DNA of 64,000 nucleotides from the NCBI GenBank assembly GCA_019096065.1, contig JAGUCH010000001.1:6386001-6450000 (forward strand), in the 5' to 3' direction. The notes beneath the pieces were generated by a model that was not told the DNA's origin, did not search any database, and saw nothing but the letters and a program-made list of their open reading frames with translations. The DNA comes from Paracyclopina nana (taxonomy: Eukaryota; Arthropoda; Copepoda; Cyclopoida; Cyclopettidae). Below are positions 24,043 through 36,391 of the stretch, one piece after another; position 1 is the first letter of the stretch, and each line of letters begins with the position of its first letter. The translations under genes were made by a program, and so were the position numbers.

Positions 24043-27000
24043 TTACTTGGATAGCATCTAGAAAGTAGTTGTGCCATTAATTGGTGATTAGCCAAAATAA
24101 ATCCCATTTACCAATCTGTTGCGAGTGAAGACAAAGCTGCTGGGATTGTTAGCCAAGACTCTTATCGTCTGCCTAAAAAAGAAACAAAAGCTCCTGTTAA
24201 AATATTAAACGAATTAAAGCAAAAAACCATAGTGACCATCCACCATTTAAAAGAAGTTACTCCGCATTGACATAGAAAACTCGACGTATGACATTCCAGA
24301 AAGTTGATGAAATTGATCTTCCATCATTATCCTTGCTTTCAGGAGGAAATCCTGTCGGAGGATCAGACCGGCGATCATCTGAAATTAATTTTCCAACACC
24401 AGCTACTTTCTAACCAAAACCGAGGATGCAGGCAAATATCTTTATAATCTTTTTTGACTTACCTCTTGAGCTCTCACAGCAACCAAACCACCAAAATGAG
24501 GCTGGTCTCGGAAAAGCAGGATTGGCTTGATCGACCTAAGAAAGAAAACAAACCGTATATACTAAATACCGCACACAAACGCAACGCAACTCACACTACT
24601 AAATACCGCACATTACTAAATATCGCACACTACTAAATACCGCACACAGCAAAAAAAATGGAAATGCATTCGAAAAAATTTGACAGCAATTATTCTAATT
24701 GCACTGATAATGAAAATAAATTGTTTTCACTTTGTGCTTTATGCTAGTTAAAACATTAGTTTTGGCGTATAAGCTAATTTTCATTATTGGAACTGGGCTA
24801 TTCATTTTTTTTTTTGGTATCGTTGGGAAGATTGTAGCTTGTTCTCATAAAACTCAGTAAGGCAGGCAGTAAGCAAAGCAAGGCAGTTTGGAAGCTCATA
24901 ACTCAGTAAGTATTAAGCCGATTGGAACCAAATTTGGAGGAATTCATAAGAGCATATTGAAGAATCTTCATGCCAATTTTCATCCGGATCGGAGAACTCT
25001 AAGGAGGTGGATGATTTTCCTCCTTTGCTTGACTGATTTGCCTCACTTTCAGTAAGGCGGCCTTAGCGTCCTCCGATCCGGATGAAAATTGGCACGAAGA
25101 TTCTTCAATACGTCCTTATGAATTCCTCCAAATTTGGTTCCAATCGGACGAGTAGATGCTGAGATATAAGCGCGCAAAGTGCCTTGCTTACCTTACAGAA
25201 ATGTTTATGAGAACAAGCTTGAATCTTTGAACATCTTTTTTGTTTTCTGGCAATATAAAAAATATTTATATGAATTTTGTCGCATGACAGCAAAAAATAA
25301 GTGATACATCATTTTTTTTTTTGAAAATCAGGGTTGCCAAGGAAAAATTGAATTTTCTCGTTTTTTTCCGATTTACATTGATTTTTTCTATTTTTTCAAA
25401 AAAGACGTGAAAGGACTCAATCTTTCCACCAATATCACTTAAAAGTCCTTTATTTCTTGAATATGTGACACAAAGTTTAGATTCCCGTACCGTCCAATTT
25501 TGAATGGACAGACTCATAGTGTGCGGTATTTAGTAGGCAAACATACTAAATACCGCACACACTAAAAAACGGCAAAAAAACGGATTTTGGTTAAGCAATC
25601 CGGATTAAGGGCCGGTTCACCTGCTTATTATAGCTGATATTTTGGCAAAATATAGGAGAGAAATACTGAGAAACTGAGAATTTTTATATTGGTGTAGATA
25701 GGCTTTTGGTACCAATATACCGATTCCGAAGTCAAAATCTGAAAAATGATTTTACAAATACCACATAATTCCAAATTTCATCATAATATCGCGCGTAATT
25801 TTGCTGATAATAATACAGGTGAACAGGGCCTAACTCATTAATATAGGTATGTGTTCATGCTTACTCGTGTTTGTATTCACAAAAAAATAATTTGTGTTTT
25901 ACTTCAGCCAGATTGATAAGTTCATTGATATAATATAACATAAAATGCTGTGTGCGGTATTTAGTAGTGTGCGGTATTTAGTAGTGTGCGGTATTTAGTA
26001 GTGTGCGTTGCGTTGCGTTTGTGTGCGGTATTTAGTATGTACCAAAACAAACTTGTTTTTAATATTCGGCATTTCAAATAACTCTTTTCATTCGAAAAAG
26101 CGCCAAAAAATCAGGAGTTGAGGTTGCAGGAGTACATTGGTCATTAGAAAGCACAGCTAGCTAAAAACTCGTATTTTTTTAACTAGATGTTCTTCTGCTT
26201 AAAACTGGGACTTGCTTGTTCATTTTTGTATACTCGGCATTTCAAAATAATTATCTATTTCATTCTAAAACGCTCAAAAAACTCGGGAATTGAGGTTACA
26301 GGTGTACATTTAAAAGTACAGCTGATAACGACGAAGCCAAATCCATCAATTGATTGGTTCAAAAATTATGCGCCAAATTCAAATCATATTCCGTTCATCA
26401 GCTAACAGACTCAGAGTTTGTTTTCATCCGGATCATTCCTTCGCCGGTTATGTTGACATTTTTCTTCTATTATTGCATCGATCGGAAAAAGCCGAAAATC
26501 CAACTGAAGTGCTCCCAATTCAGAGAATTGCGAGGACTTTAGTCAATGATTTTTACTCGAAAGCATAAAATGTTGCGCTTTTTACTCGAGAATCAATTTA
26601 TGGGTCATCACTCAACTTTGGCTTTGGTAAGAGCTTTTTTGATTCATAGTAGCTCTGATTTTTAACCGTTATTTCTTAGCTAGATTATTTTTGTATACTA
26701 ACTTTAAATGCTTTATCGTCAAATCTCCAATAGTTTCCATCTTTGAAAAAGTAAGTAAACCCATTGGTGTACTTGAGGGCATCATCGATGTTATCAGGTA
26801 TACCCTCCCAATTGGAAATAGGTTTAGGATATGTCTCCTTCACAGGTGGCCTTTCTTCTGGATTGAATCTGTAGTAGTCACCGTTCTTAAAGAAGTAAAT
26901 CAATCCATTTCCACTCCACACAAATGCAGCATCTACAGAATTAGGGATGCCATCAAATCCTTTTGAGATAGGCTTGGGATATCCAGAATCTTTGTTTTTA

Positions 27001-28734
27001 TTGGTGTATCGCCAGTACTGCGATCCTTTGAAAATGTATGTTTTCCCATTTTTCCAAGTGAAGGCCGCATCAATATTGCTTGGCAGGCCACTCCAATCAC
27101 TAGAAATTTTCCGTGGGTATCCGTCAGCAATAGAGTCATCTACCAGCTTGAAATATTCTTGGCCTTTGAATACATAGGTGGAATTGTCCAGAGCAGTAAA
27201 AATTGCATCAATCCTTGCATCATTGCACAGAATATGATTGGTTTCTGAGTCCCTTCTGTCAAATTCAATTTCATTTGAAGAAATCTCATTTAATGAGCTG
27301 GCTAAATTAGAGCTTGATTTCACACCATAGAGAGCCTGAGAAATACTTTTGTCAAGGTCACTAAAATATTGGATTTACGAGATTGAATACTTGGATAGCT
27401 TTTATGTCATCATCATTGAGGCTTGGTTTGACTTCAAAGCCTCTGTAAAATGGAGCCATTAATGCATCATTATCATCGCTGTGTGACAAACCCAAAGAAT
27501 GTCCAAATTCATGGGCCGCTGTTTGGAGCAGATTGGTTCCTGGTGCAAAAAAGATCAAAGATATAATCATTTATCAATTGGGCTTAATTGCTGTCAGCAA
27601 CCTCTGAAGCTTTCCATGGTCCAAAATTCTTTGTCATCAAAATGGGCGTCCCCTCCAAAAACTGGAAAAAATGCGTGAGCCAGAGTTCCGCCACTCCCAT
27701 CAAATGGATCTCCATCTCCGTGCTCGCCCTCCAGAAAGCTGATATCGATGTGAACCCTTCCAGATCGCTTTTGGGTGAAGGTCAGGTCCGTATGATCTGT
27801 CCATACGTCCAATGCCTTCTTTATTTCGCCATCCACATCTTGTTTTGTCATTTGTCCAGACGTAGGATATTTACTTATTCGATAAGTCAAGTCTTTGACT
27901 TTCCAACGACTCCCTTCAAAATTTTGTGAATGGCATATATTAAGCGGAACTTGGAATTTTCAAAAACGATCTCCATTCCGGGTATCAGCATATCAAATTC
28001 TACAAACGTTGCATGAATCATAATTTCATAAAAGAAGAGGCCCCGGTGGCATAGTAAATGTTGTACTAAACACCGGATATTCGCCTCTTTGTGAAACATC
28101 CCAGTCGTTCTGGATGTTTGATTTTAGCCTACCTCGTTGCACTGCACTATACATTTCGGTAGCAAAATCTAAATCCTTTAAATATAGTATTTTGGCAACA
28201 AAAATGAGTTAAAAAGAACTGAGGGATGGTCACTTGATGATATTTTTGTGCTCTTCCAAAGTGTTGCTTGGAAACAAAGAGATGCAATAGCAAAAAGCTA
28301 GATTTTATCCCAGGGTCCATTAAGCTCATTAAAAAAGTAGCACAACCATGCACCACTTCAAAGGCTCATCGTCCCTAAGCGTCAGCAAAGATTTTTTGCT
28401 CAAAATAGCAAAACAAAGACTTCAATTCAAGCCACTAAAACTAATCAGGCTTTATCTTATAGTTACCCTGCAGAGCAAATCTTTTGGATCTGCTGTGATG
28501 GTGTACTTGATGAGAGTCAGCATCCATTTTCATGCCCAATTTGTCTTTAACTCCACATCTGGGCATGTTCATCATTTTCACTGTGTCTGAATCCAGTTCA
28601 CCAGTTACGTTCATCCCAGCAAATGCTTGAAACTCCATGATGTACTTTTTGAGGCCATCTTGACTCAGTAGATTTTCACTTCTATGATGGTGATGGTCCA
28701 TATCATCCATATACCCGTACTTCATAAGGTACAT
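24043..28734 (-). CDS. Matrix metalloproteinase, secreted (5' partial)
   Basis: This is a zinc endopeptidase of the MMP family, acting on extracellular matrix. Exons: 28734-28467, 27913-27602, 27539-27391, 27335-26699, then probable 3' exons 24378-24261, 24172-24112 and 24057-24043; all join in phase, about 519 residues. Domains in order: propeptide with cysteine switch PRCGVKD; furin site RSKR; catalytic domain opening GSRW...LTYRI; zinc site [11 protein letters not shown]; Met-turn region ALMAPFY; hinge; and a hemopexin domain with four blades beginning with a Cys. The signal-peptide exon upstream of 28734 was not found. The usual closing hemopexin Cys is not seen. If the 3' exons are right, a tail rich in Pro, Asp and Ser followed by aromatic and Arg residues replaces it; otherwise the protein ends in exon 27335 at a stop at 26685. 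The last long intron holds a nest of transposons. The 15-nt final exon is the weakest part. Confidence 0.88.
24837..25218 (+). repeat. Foldback: 382-bp imperfect palindrome
   Basis: The left arm starts GCTTGTTCTCATAAA at 24837 and the right arm ends with its exact complement at 25218. Within the arms, about 90 bases (around 24910-25000 against 25060-25160) match with few changes, including CCAAATTTGGAGGAATTCAT and TTTTCATCCGGATCGGA. The loop is about 60 bases. It is nested in the long-TIR element and non-coding. Confidence 0.75.
25275..25506 (-). repeat. Dispersed repeat, copy 1 (inverted relative to 52087-52315)
   Basis: Read on the minus strand this matches 52087-52315 on the plus strand over about 230 bp: TTCAAAATTGGACGGTACGG, then AATCTAAACTTT, CACATATTCAA, GGACTTTTAA, GGAAAGATTGAG, and the end TTATTTTTTGCTGTCA. 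Differences are scattered substitutions and small indels. The short frame through it is not convincing as a gene. It is probably an interspersed element or part of one. Confidence 0.65.
25605..25833 (+). mobile_element. 229-bp MITE, copy 1
   Basis: It begins TTAAGGGCCGGTTCACCTGC and ends with the near-complement CAGGTGAACAGGGCCTAA. The interior contains GATATTTTGGCAAAATAT and AGAAACTGAGAATTT. A second copy of the same length lies at 29127-29355. It is nested in the right half of the long-TIR element, so it inserted later or was carried by it. TTAA at the edge may be the target site. Confidence 0.75.
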
Positions 28735-29126
28735 CTGCAACAAACAAAATAGTGTCGCAATTGAATGAAGACATAAGTGTTCAATTTGCCAAGGAAAATG
28801 TTCGTTTTCCTAATTGCTTGCTAAGCATCTGTTGGGCTTTGTGGTCATATGCAAACTGTTTTGCCACCAGAAAATTCCTTCTTGTTCTTCACTGGGCTCA
28901 TTGTTATTTACTTTTATTGCTTGTAAGTTCGGTGATTTAGCTTGAGATTTGACTGGTTTATCATACTTGTAAATTAATTATTCTTTTGATAACGGAGACC
29001 TTTTTATTTAGGCAATTCATTCCAGTCGCATCATACCACAAATGTTGACATGCATTCAATATAATACTTAAAAATGATATTTTTACAAATCATCGAGTGC
29101 CTACCTAGCTGCTTATGTGATTGCAA

Positions 29127-29355
29127 TTAAGGCATGGTTCACCTGCTTCTAATATCTGATATTTTGTCAAAATATCCGAGCGATATACAGAGAAACTGAG
29201 AATTTAGATATTGTTTTAGGATGGCTTTTGGTTCCAAAAGACCTTATCCGAAGAAAAAATCTAAAAAATGATATTGGAAGTACCTGATATTAGCAAATAT
29301 CAGCATAATATAGCTCGATATTTTGCTCATAATATCGCAGGTGAACCAGGCCTAA
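29127..29355 (+). mobile_element. 229-bp MITE, copy 2
   Basis: It begins TTAAGGCATGGTTCACCTGC and ends GCAGGTGAACCAGGCCTAA. It shares GATATTTTGTCAAAATAT, AGAAACTGAGAATTTA and the overall 229-bp length with copy 1 at 25605. It lies upstream of the metalloproteinase gene. Confidence 0.75.
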
Positions 29356-29471
29356 AGTAGTAGTACCAATGCAAGGGCAGTTTCTGTTTGGAAAATTACG
29401 AAGCCTCTAAATCAACCTAATCTTGGTCAGACCCGTCAATTAATGCGGTTTTCCGATTTGCAATTTCACTT

Positions 29472-30021
29472 TTAGTAAAAGCCACAAACACATGCAAAAA
29501 AATTGTAACCAGACGACATTAGTGATTGCTCGAAGGCAAACCCTGCAAAGAATTGGCCGTCATTCATACAGTTCCAAAAATGCAATACATCTTGTTTTCT
29601 CACATCGATAAGCTATGTTAAGCTCTGCATGCATCACCATTAGCAACCGTATAATACTAATCAAATCAAGTCCAAAACAGTATTATTAAATAGGTTTTGT
29701 TGACGAAAGTCTCAAGGGCTGTGCAATTCAAAAAATGCACAACGAGGCCAAAAATATAACTCTTTGTTCAAGATGGCATGTGGATAAATCTTTTTTTTTT
29801 TCAATTTAATCTTCATATCGTGTGATGAGAAAATTTTAGTCCATGCGTAAATATCATTATTTGATGCTCTTACCATGGCACTTGTGAGCGAATTTTCTTT
29901 CACATGAGGAATCGGCATTGCATTTGAGGGCTGCGTAAGATATACAAACAGACAGTAAGTGGACAACAGCAATGAAAATGATCCGCCCTCGTTTTTCCTC
30001 CTTCTTCTTCTTATCTTCCAT
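29472..30021 (-). CDS. Possible small secreted Cys-containing peptide, two exons
   Basis: Exons 30021-29874 and 29542-29472 join in phase (phase 1) with a strong donor (GGTAAGAG) and acceptor (TCTTTGCAG) to give 72 residues. The first exon encodes a Lys/Glu-rich start, a hydrophobic signal-like segment (about residues 13-29) and three Cys. The second encodes a short segment ending in a Cys-Val-Cys motif and a stop. Five Cys in the mature part do not fit a cysteine pattern I know. Spacing and splice sites are good but no family is recognised, so this is hypothetical. Confidence 0.3.
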
Positions 30022-31732
30022 TTTTTTGCAGTGAGATCGTAGCTGGAGAATAAATGGCACACTGAAGCATTTTTGTTGTCCTGTTTTTTGAACGAGGGAT
30101 CCATTTTGATTGAGGAACCGATTAATTAATGCTTTGGTGAAAGTCTTCCCGATTTTTCTTCATACTCTACAAACAAGTCAGTGGTCACAAACTTCATTTT
30201 CAGCCACAAATTTGTGGCCATTATCAAGTCATTTTTAAAATCAATTTGGTCTGAAATTTCTATGTACACAAAAAATGTTCCAATAATAAACTTGATATAG
30301 CCGATAAATGTAGGACGTGTGTTTCAAGCTGTCAAATTGGCCTTGAAATCAACCATGAGATCAGCCAATCGAAAAGTTATTTTATTTGCCATCAGAAGTA
30401 GCTTCATTTTTAATAGAACAATGCTGCAACTGAACTTTGCGGCAATTTTAATTTTGCAAGTATTTCATAAATGAGTCGCGCTAAAGAATTGTTGAAATTA
30501 AAGCTCGTTTGACCACTGCGCCTGTTGTGACCATTAACACTGCACTAATTCAAAGAGTTTTTAGTTGGGTTCTTCATATGATTATTCAATTACAGCTTGC
30601 ATGCTTGTACAATTTGTTTCTGTGAAACTGAGACTTCTTTCTCAAGCCAACGTCAGAGCGCCACTAAACTGCTTGCAAAGATGTCCAGCTTTTCAGCACT
30701 TTCTTCAGCTTTGCTTGGTTGAGAACAAATCTCAATTCAAGGGCCTGATGAATTCACTGCCCGAATGAATTTTGGTGACTGTTGTCGATTCAGCAACAGT
30801 AAGTGCAACAGAGTACGCGCGTCACCAACAAAGTATGACAAATTAAAAGGCGCTTCTTACTAGCCAAATAATGGTTTCATAGAATTTCTGAGACTTGAGA
30901 AAAATGCTGACTTATCAATTCAGTTTAGCTAGGATTATTATGGATTTTTGGCTATAAAGTATCAAAGCTGACTCAAAGATATTTTTTTTACCGTAAATAT
31001 TTATCTATTTAAATCAGTATCAATTCAATGAATAACAATTTAAATAAATATTTTAGAAGCCTCTTGGCTCTTTATGAGCCAGTTTTAAAACATCCCATAA
31101 AAAATTACGACTTCAACTATTTCAAAAATTTTAAGTACTAAGCCTTTTGTTTCTAAGAAAACATTTCAACTTTAATTGCTCGTAAAATTAGCACCATGTC
31201 AGCGAATTCAGGAGACTGCGAGAATTCACTGCAGATTTCAGAATGACCAAAAACTCGAGGAGGCTCGATTGGCTTCTCCCAACCTTGCTTGTTTTTCCTC
31301 AATTTGAAAATTGGTAAATAGAGCATTTTGCTTCAGTTTTTAGGCTCTGATCACAAAGGATTTTGGTTAGCAAATAGCAACAGAGGACTCATTTATGCTT
31401 TATACTTGAATCATCCAGATGACGCCATTTTATGTAGTAAGGTAGCAAGTTGAAGAAGGAGGTTCCATTCTTGAGCATATAATGTGAAGAAATATCTCTT
31501 GGTGCAAGAATTACGCCATATTTAAAACACCATGGCCAAAACAAGAGTTGAAACAATTGATATCTGTTCACAATGCATTGCAATCAGCCTTTGGATTTAT
31601 TTCTTTTCTTGCAGCTTTCAACGACATGTATAGCTTCAGCTTAAACTCGTGATTTTGACGTTGCCTTGTTGTATCTAAGCATAAAAGTTGATAATCCAGA
31701 TAGCGGAGCATCTAGTTTTTCTTTTGTTCACG
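30022..31732. other. Intergenic, no gene seen
   Basis: AT-rich sequence between the minus-strand small-peptide candidate and the plus-strand oxidoreductase. Frames at 30565-30768 and 31389-31583 are short and lack domain or splice support. No repeats were recognised. Confidence 0.5.
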
Positions 31733-33168
31733 ATGTTTTCCAAGAAGTGAGGTTGTCTCATATCTTCATATTTTAGATCTTCATAAAATTTGTTTCAGAG
31801 TGCTGTTCATTCCCTGGATCACTCGTTCATCGAGTCTGGTCAGGTATTCTTCCACAGACTTGAAGTCAAAGACCATTGGAGTAATTGGTGTTGGACACGT
31901 GGGTGAGTTTGTGTAGTAGTCCACAACATAAAATACTAGTCCTACAACATTTAATTTTATTAATGCTTAGGCTCTGCTGTGACTAAAAACCTTCTAAACC
32001 ATGGATACAAAGTCACTTCCATTTTGGACTCTGACCTCCAAAAGTGCTCTAATTATCCTTGCAAAGTGGCTAAAAATCCGCGAGAAGTAACCGAGGAGGT
32101 GGACATAACAATAACTGGTACAGCTAAGTTATGGTAGCTCTAAAGCGCTTAACATTTTCTCATCTGCAGCGTTACCAATGCCACCACATGTTAAGTCCTG
32201 TTTTGAGGGCGATACTGGCATTTCAGCTGGTCTCTCAGAAGGGAAAATTTGGATTGACCACTCAACGACCGACTACGAGCAAACTCAGAGATTCAACGAT
32301 ATTGTCCTGGCTAAAGGGGCCCAGCTACTGGAGGCTCCAATCACTGGAGGCCTCGAGGCCCTCAAAAAGGGCCAAATGACAGTTTTTATGGCTGGGGACG
32401 AAAACCTGGGAAATTTTGTAACTTCTCCCTTTGATTTCTTGCCTCGGCATTTCTATGCTTATGTCTCGTACAGCTGAGGCCGTTGATGAAGGCTAGTTAC
32501 CACAATGTGCTCTACACCGGCCCATTGGGGACTGCGATGATACCCAAGGTATTTTCGAACCTGTTGTGCGCAGTCAACATCATTGCTGCAGGGGAATGCT
32601 TGATGGTGGCCAAAAAGGCCAATTTGGACTTGAAGACCTTTTGGGACTGCATTCGATCTAGCGCTGGCAATAGCTTTGTCTGGGAAACAGGTGGCCCCAT
32701 GCTTATGCAAGGCACTTATGATCCTTCATTCGATTTGGCACTGCACTGTAAAGACAACCAGCTTTGCTATGAGATTGCCAGAAAAAACCGAGTAAGTTTC
32801 TTCATAATGATCAGCTCCTCTGTAGTCTTTCGGAAGTCCATTAGAAACTTGCTAATGATGCAAGCTAAAAGCCGCAATTGAGACTTTCATTTCAATTACG
32901 AATTCTTTGTGCTTAAAAAGTGTGCGCTGTGTTTCAGGTCCCCCTCGAATTGTGCGGTTTGGCACAGCAAATCTTCCACAGATCAATGTATCAGTATGGA
33001 GACGAGGCTCCCTGCTATAGCGCCCCGAAAATGCTCGAAGACGCTTTGCAAACTGATTTGAGGTGTAAGGATTTCGAAAATTGGTCCTACTCGATCGACA
33101 ACGTCGATGGCTCATCTGTTGTCCGACACCATGGCATTGCTTTATCTCAGGACGAAAACGCTAAATAA
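31733..33168 (+). CDS. 3-hydroxyisobutyrate-dehydrogenase-family oxidoreductase, probably mitochondrial
   Basis: This is an NAD(P)-dependent beta-hydroxyacid dehydrogenase; the exact substrate is not readable. Six exons join in phase to 353 residues: 31733-31746, 31799-31902, 31971-32117, 32170-32417, 32474-32791, 32938-33168. The 14-nt first exon plus exon 2 encode a leader rich in Arg, Ser and hydrophobic residues without acidic ones, typical of a mitochondrial presequence. Family motifs in order: Rossmann GVIGVGHVG (residues about 30-38); WIDHSTTDYEQ; substrate-site EAPITGGLEALKKGQM; a GPLGTAMIPKVFSNLL helix whose Lys is the expected catalytic residue; and the C-terminal all-helical domain. 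A good AATAAA follows at 33228. The 5' edge rests on the tiny first exon, whose phase fits. Another possible start is within exon 3, but it would remove the nucleotide-binding Gly motif. Confidence 0.85.
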
Positions 33169-33227
33169 TGCTATGTTTACTTAGCGTGGGAGTTTTTCTG
33201 TCACCTGTAGGAGATCATTAGTGCTAA

Positions 33228-33233
33228 AATAAA
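33228..33233 (+). terminator. Poly(A) signal AATAAA of the oxidoreductase gene
   Basis: AATAAA lies 60 bases after the stop codon at 33166-33168, on the same strand, in AT-rich sequence. The spacing suits a short 3'UTR. Confidence 0.6.
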
Positions 33234-36200
33234 TTTGTATCATGAAGCGGATCTGTAGCAGTGCCTTGATTATCGTTTCCTATTGCATTTCGCACGCGTT
33301 ATCATCTCAATATGAAGCAAAATTTTTGGTTGTTGCAAAAAGTTTATAGTAATCTTCATTTCTATGGAAATACTATGTATCATCGTCACTAATTTTACAT
33401 CACCTTGCCCAATGATGAAAGAGTTGATCAGTTCTGTGATAATGATAGAAAACCATAAGGTTTTTTTTTATTGTTTTAAGGTGACAAAATAAAAGTTCAG
33501 TGACCCTCTATTGCCTCTGAGAATGCCTTCACCTTTGCCTTTGGAATGAATTCTTGAGAATGTGACATCTTTTTTAGCTAAATCTTGTTAACCTTCATGA
33601 GTGGGCGTGGATAATATAAACTTCCCCACCACTCTTCAAAACGCAACAAAAACAAACTAGTCACTCAACCTTTCTCATCCTTATACTTCATGCAATCAAT
33701 TAATTCATGTTAGTCAGTTTAAAACCAAGTGTGAAGACTGATCAGCTAATCTTATATATTAATCATTTTTCTTAAGCCACTACATAGAAAAATAACGAGG
33801 CGAGGGTAAACTTTTATTGGCATGAAGTGGCTTTTTAAGCTGCTTTGTTCTTTCTGTAATTGCTCCTATAGGCAAGATGCAGATGGTAGCAGAATATTTT
33901 GCATGGTAGTTACTCTTAGTTTTTGCTTAAAATTATACCTGGGCGTTGGCTGCACACTGACCAAGAAGATCCATTTTGCTTGCTATCTTTTTTATTAAAA
34001 TTCTTCGAAGAGGCGTGGGCTATTCTGCAAACATTGCAAAGCTAAAAAACTTGTAAAATACAAGCAAATTTATGCAGGCACGACCTTTTGCATGGTAATA
34101 TTCACAGCTAATACCCCAGTTGCATTTGTCATGCATCTACAAGTTTTTCTCTGACATTCGATGGGCCATTTGTCAATTTACCTACGCAACTTGGTCGTAA
34201 TCAGGTTTTCTCAAAATAAGCAGTATACTCCTATGCAGCAATCGTGGGATTGAACTTGATGGCTTCACTTTGAGCTTATCTTCTATCAGAAATCACTAAG
34301 GAGCAACATGTGTGCTAGAACAGCTAGAATGTTTTGTTTTTTTTTAAAATACCATGTCTATTTAGAATAGACTTGTTTATTGCATCACTTGAGCATCACT
34401 TTTTTTATCTGTGAAGTGGATCCAGTAAATGATGATAAAGAGGGTTTTCATGGCCTGCGGGCACAAAAGAAGATTCCAAGTCATTAATAATTGCAGCAAT
34501 TGCAGTCATTTTAGCGGTGGTATTGTGACCACCCAGTCAAATTGCGTTCGCGTCGGCAAGATGCAAAATAATCATCTTCCAATGACCTCTTCGTGAAATC
34601 GTGAGAATGGTGTTTTTCTTCGATTAAACTCAATGCATGGATGGAATACTTGAGTGAAATGGACAAATTGGAGGCAGTTGGGCATTTAATGAACCGCGGA
34701 GCATAATAAAGCCCTTTTTGTCCATCACCGCACACAACCAGCCAAAAAAGGGTTGCTCGGTCCTCATTTATAGCCGACTTGAATCAATTAATTACTAGCA
34801 AAATAAAGCCAAATGGGCAAAAACCTGCATTTTTGAGTGGGCGGATTTATGTGAGGTTTTCATAATAATAATACCCCATGCTAGTTAAAGCTGGAGCCTA
34901 CTTAGTAGCACAAAGAGTCATAATTAATATCGAATCAGCCAAAGATAAATATGGATGACTTTGTTTACTTTAGAAGCTCCTAGTTGAGCAAAAGTAAACA
35001 ATAATTACAATAGCTGAATACCACGTGGGCTCACAACGGTTAAATATAAACGGTCTCAAAATTCTCGGTCATGTCACACTGAGGGTGCAATTTTAAGTGT
35101 CATCAGAATTTAGTAACTGCAGCCAGCAAGGCTATGATTTGCATTTTAAATCGACTCCGCTTAAGGAGCAAAACTTACAGTGACCCTTGCAACCACAGGC
35201 GACCACATGTTCACCAGCTCTGTGCGGAAAATCCAAAATTACCTTTAAATATTGATGGAATGAGTAAGTTCAGGTTCTGGCCACGCCTTACGCGCTGCAA
35301 CAAACGATCGCTATCTTTGAATGATTTGTTGCAAGCCATATTTGCACATACGACAAGCAGGGAGAAAAACTACATTTTGCATAAATCCACTGCTACATGC
35401 CAGCCTCTAGCAGCAAAATGAGATTTTGCTTTGATGGTGGTCGTCGTAGAGAGGAGACGACACTCAGCTCTTGCTTTTAGCTTTGGGGCACATCCAGCAT
35501 CAACATTTGCTGAGCTAGCTGGCTAGCAATAATATTCTCATTCTCGCTATTGCCAATTTCACACAACTTCAAAAACCTTTCGCACAAAGGGTTAACGTAA
35601 CTATGCAATGAATCAATTTTTTGCGCAATAAGGAGATGCTTTTTTATTATGCTTAATCTACGTTTTACTGCTCGACCATTTAATTTTTTGCTTAACTTGC
35701 AATAGGGGCTGTAAACTTAACACTCAGTCCGCTATGTTTTCTGACCTGTCTAGTCACTCTCGGTGCTTCTTCTCTCCATAAAATTGGGACCTTGGTGATA
35801 ATTGAGATGAACGGGTTGAAACGAAAATTTACTGGCTGACAGGACTTCAATCTTGTCAGCAGCCACTAATATAACCACACACCACCTCAAAGTTGGGCTC
35901 TCCGAAAATGTGTAAATGAGGTCATCATGAGCGCGCGCGGTGTCACATTCAGGGGTCAAAACATCAATTTTTCAATGAATCTGTGTTGCTCACATAGGGC
36001 ACCTGATCGATGATAAATGTTCCTCTGAGCCACGAACAACATAGAAAATCACGAATCATCTCAGCATGAGGTAAGAGTTTAAAAGTTTTGGACTGGCTAG
36101 CCTGCCTGTTGTTGCACTTTATTTTTCAATGGTGAAAATTGCAGTTTCATTGTTAATAACATCTTTCCAATAATGATCGAGCGTACGTCACTCCTTGCGT

Positions 36201-36391
36201 AGCAATTGAGAGCTTGGCATTAAGAAAAGAGCGTTTGGGAAAAGCCACTTTTCGCAGCGCCTTGGGTATTGCCTACGGGTCAAATTTCTTTTGAAATGCA
36301 GTTTCCTTTTTTTGCAATGCGAATTGTGAGTGTCCTGCTAGCCGAAGTTTTCCTTCGGCAGTCTGAGCAGCATAATATAGAACAAGTGACT
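33234..36391. other. Intergenic, no gene seen
   Basis: This lies between the plus-strand oxidoreductase and the 3' end of the minus-strand receptor channel. It is AT-rich. The open frames (34511-34735, 35134-35421, 35750-35959) are short, without start context, domains or splice sites that connect. A short GC-alternating run occurs near 35932-35940. Confidence 0.5.

Larger units (their letters stand above)
24554..26043 (+). mobile_element. Non-autonomous long-TIR DNA transposon (Mutator-like guess), possibly two abutting copies
   Basis: Long inverted ends of about 95 bp lie at 24555-24650 and 25946-26042. Both arms are built from repeats of ACTAAATACCGCACAC and share an inner CAAACGCAACGCAAC segment. 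AAAACAAAC flanks the element on both sides (24545-24553 and 26044-26052), a 9-bp candidate target duplication as expected of Mutator-like elements, but low in complexity. In the middle, two terminal motifs face outward from an 8-bp spacer (25519-25535 and 25544-25560), suggesting two related elements inserted side by side. There is no transposase frame. It lies inside the last long intron of the metalloproteinase gene and contains a foldback, a dispersed repeat and a MITE. Confidence 0.75.
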
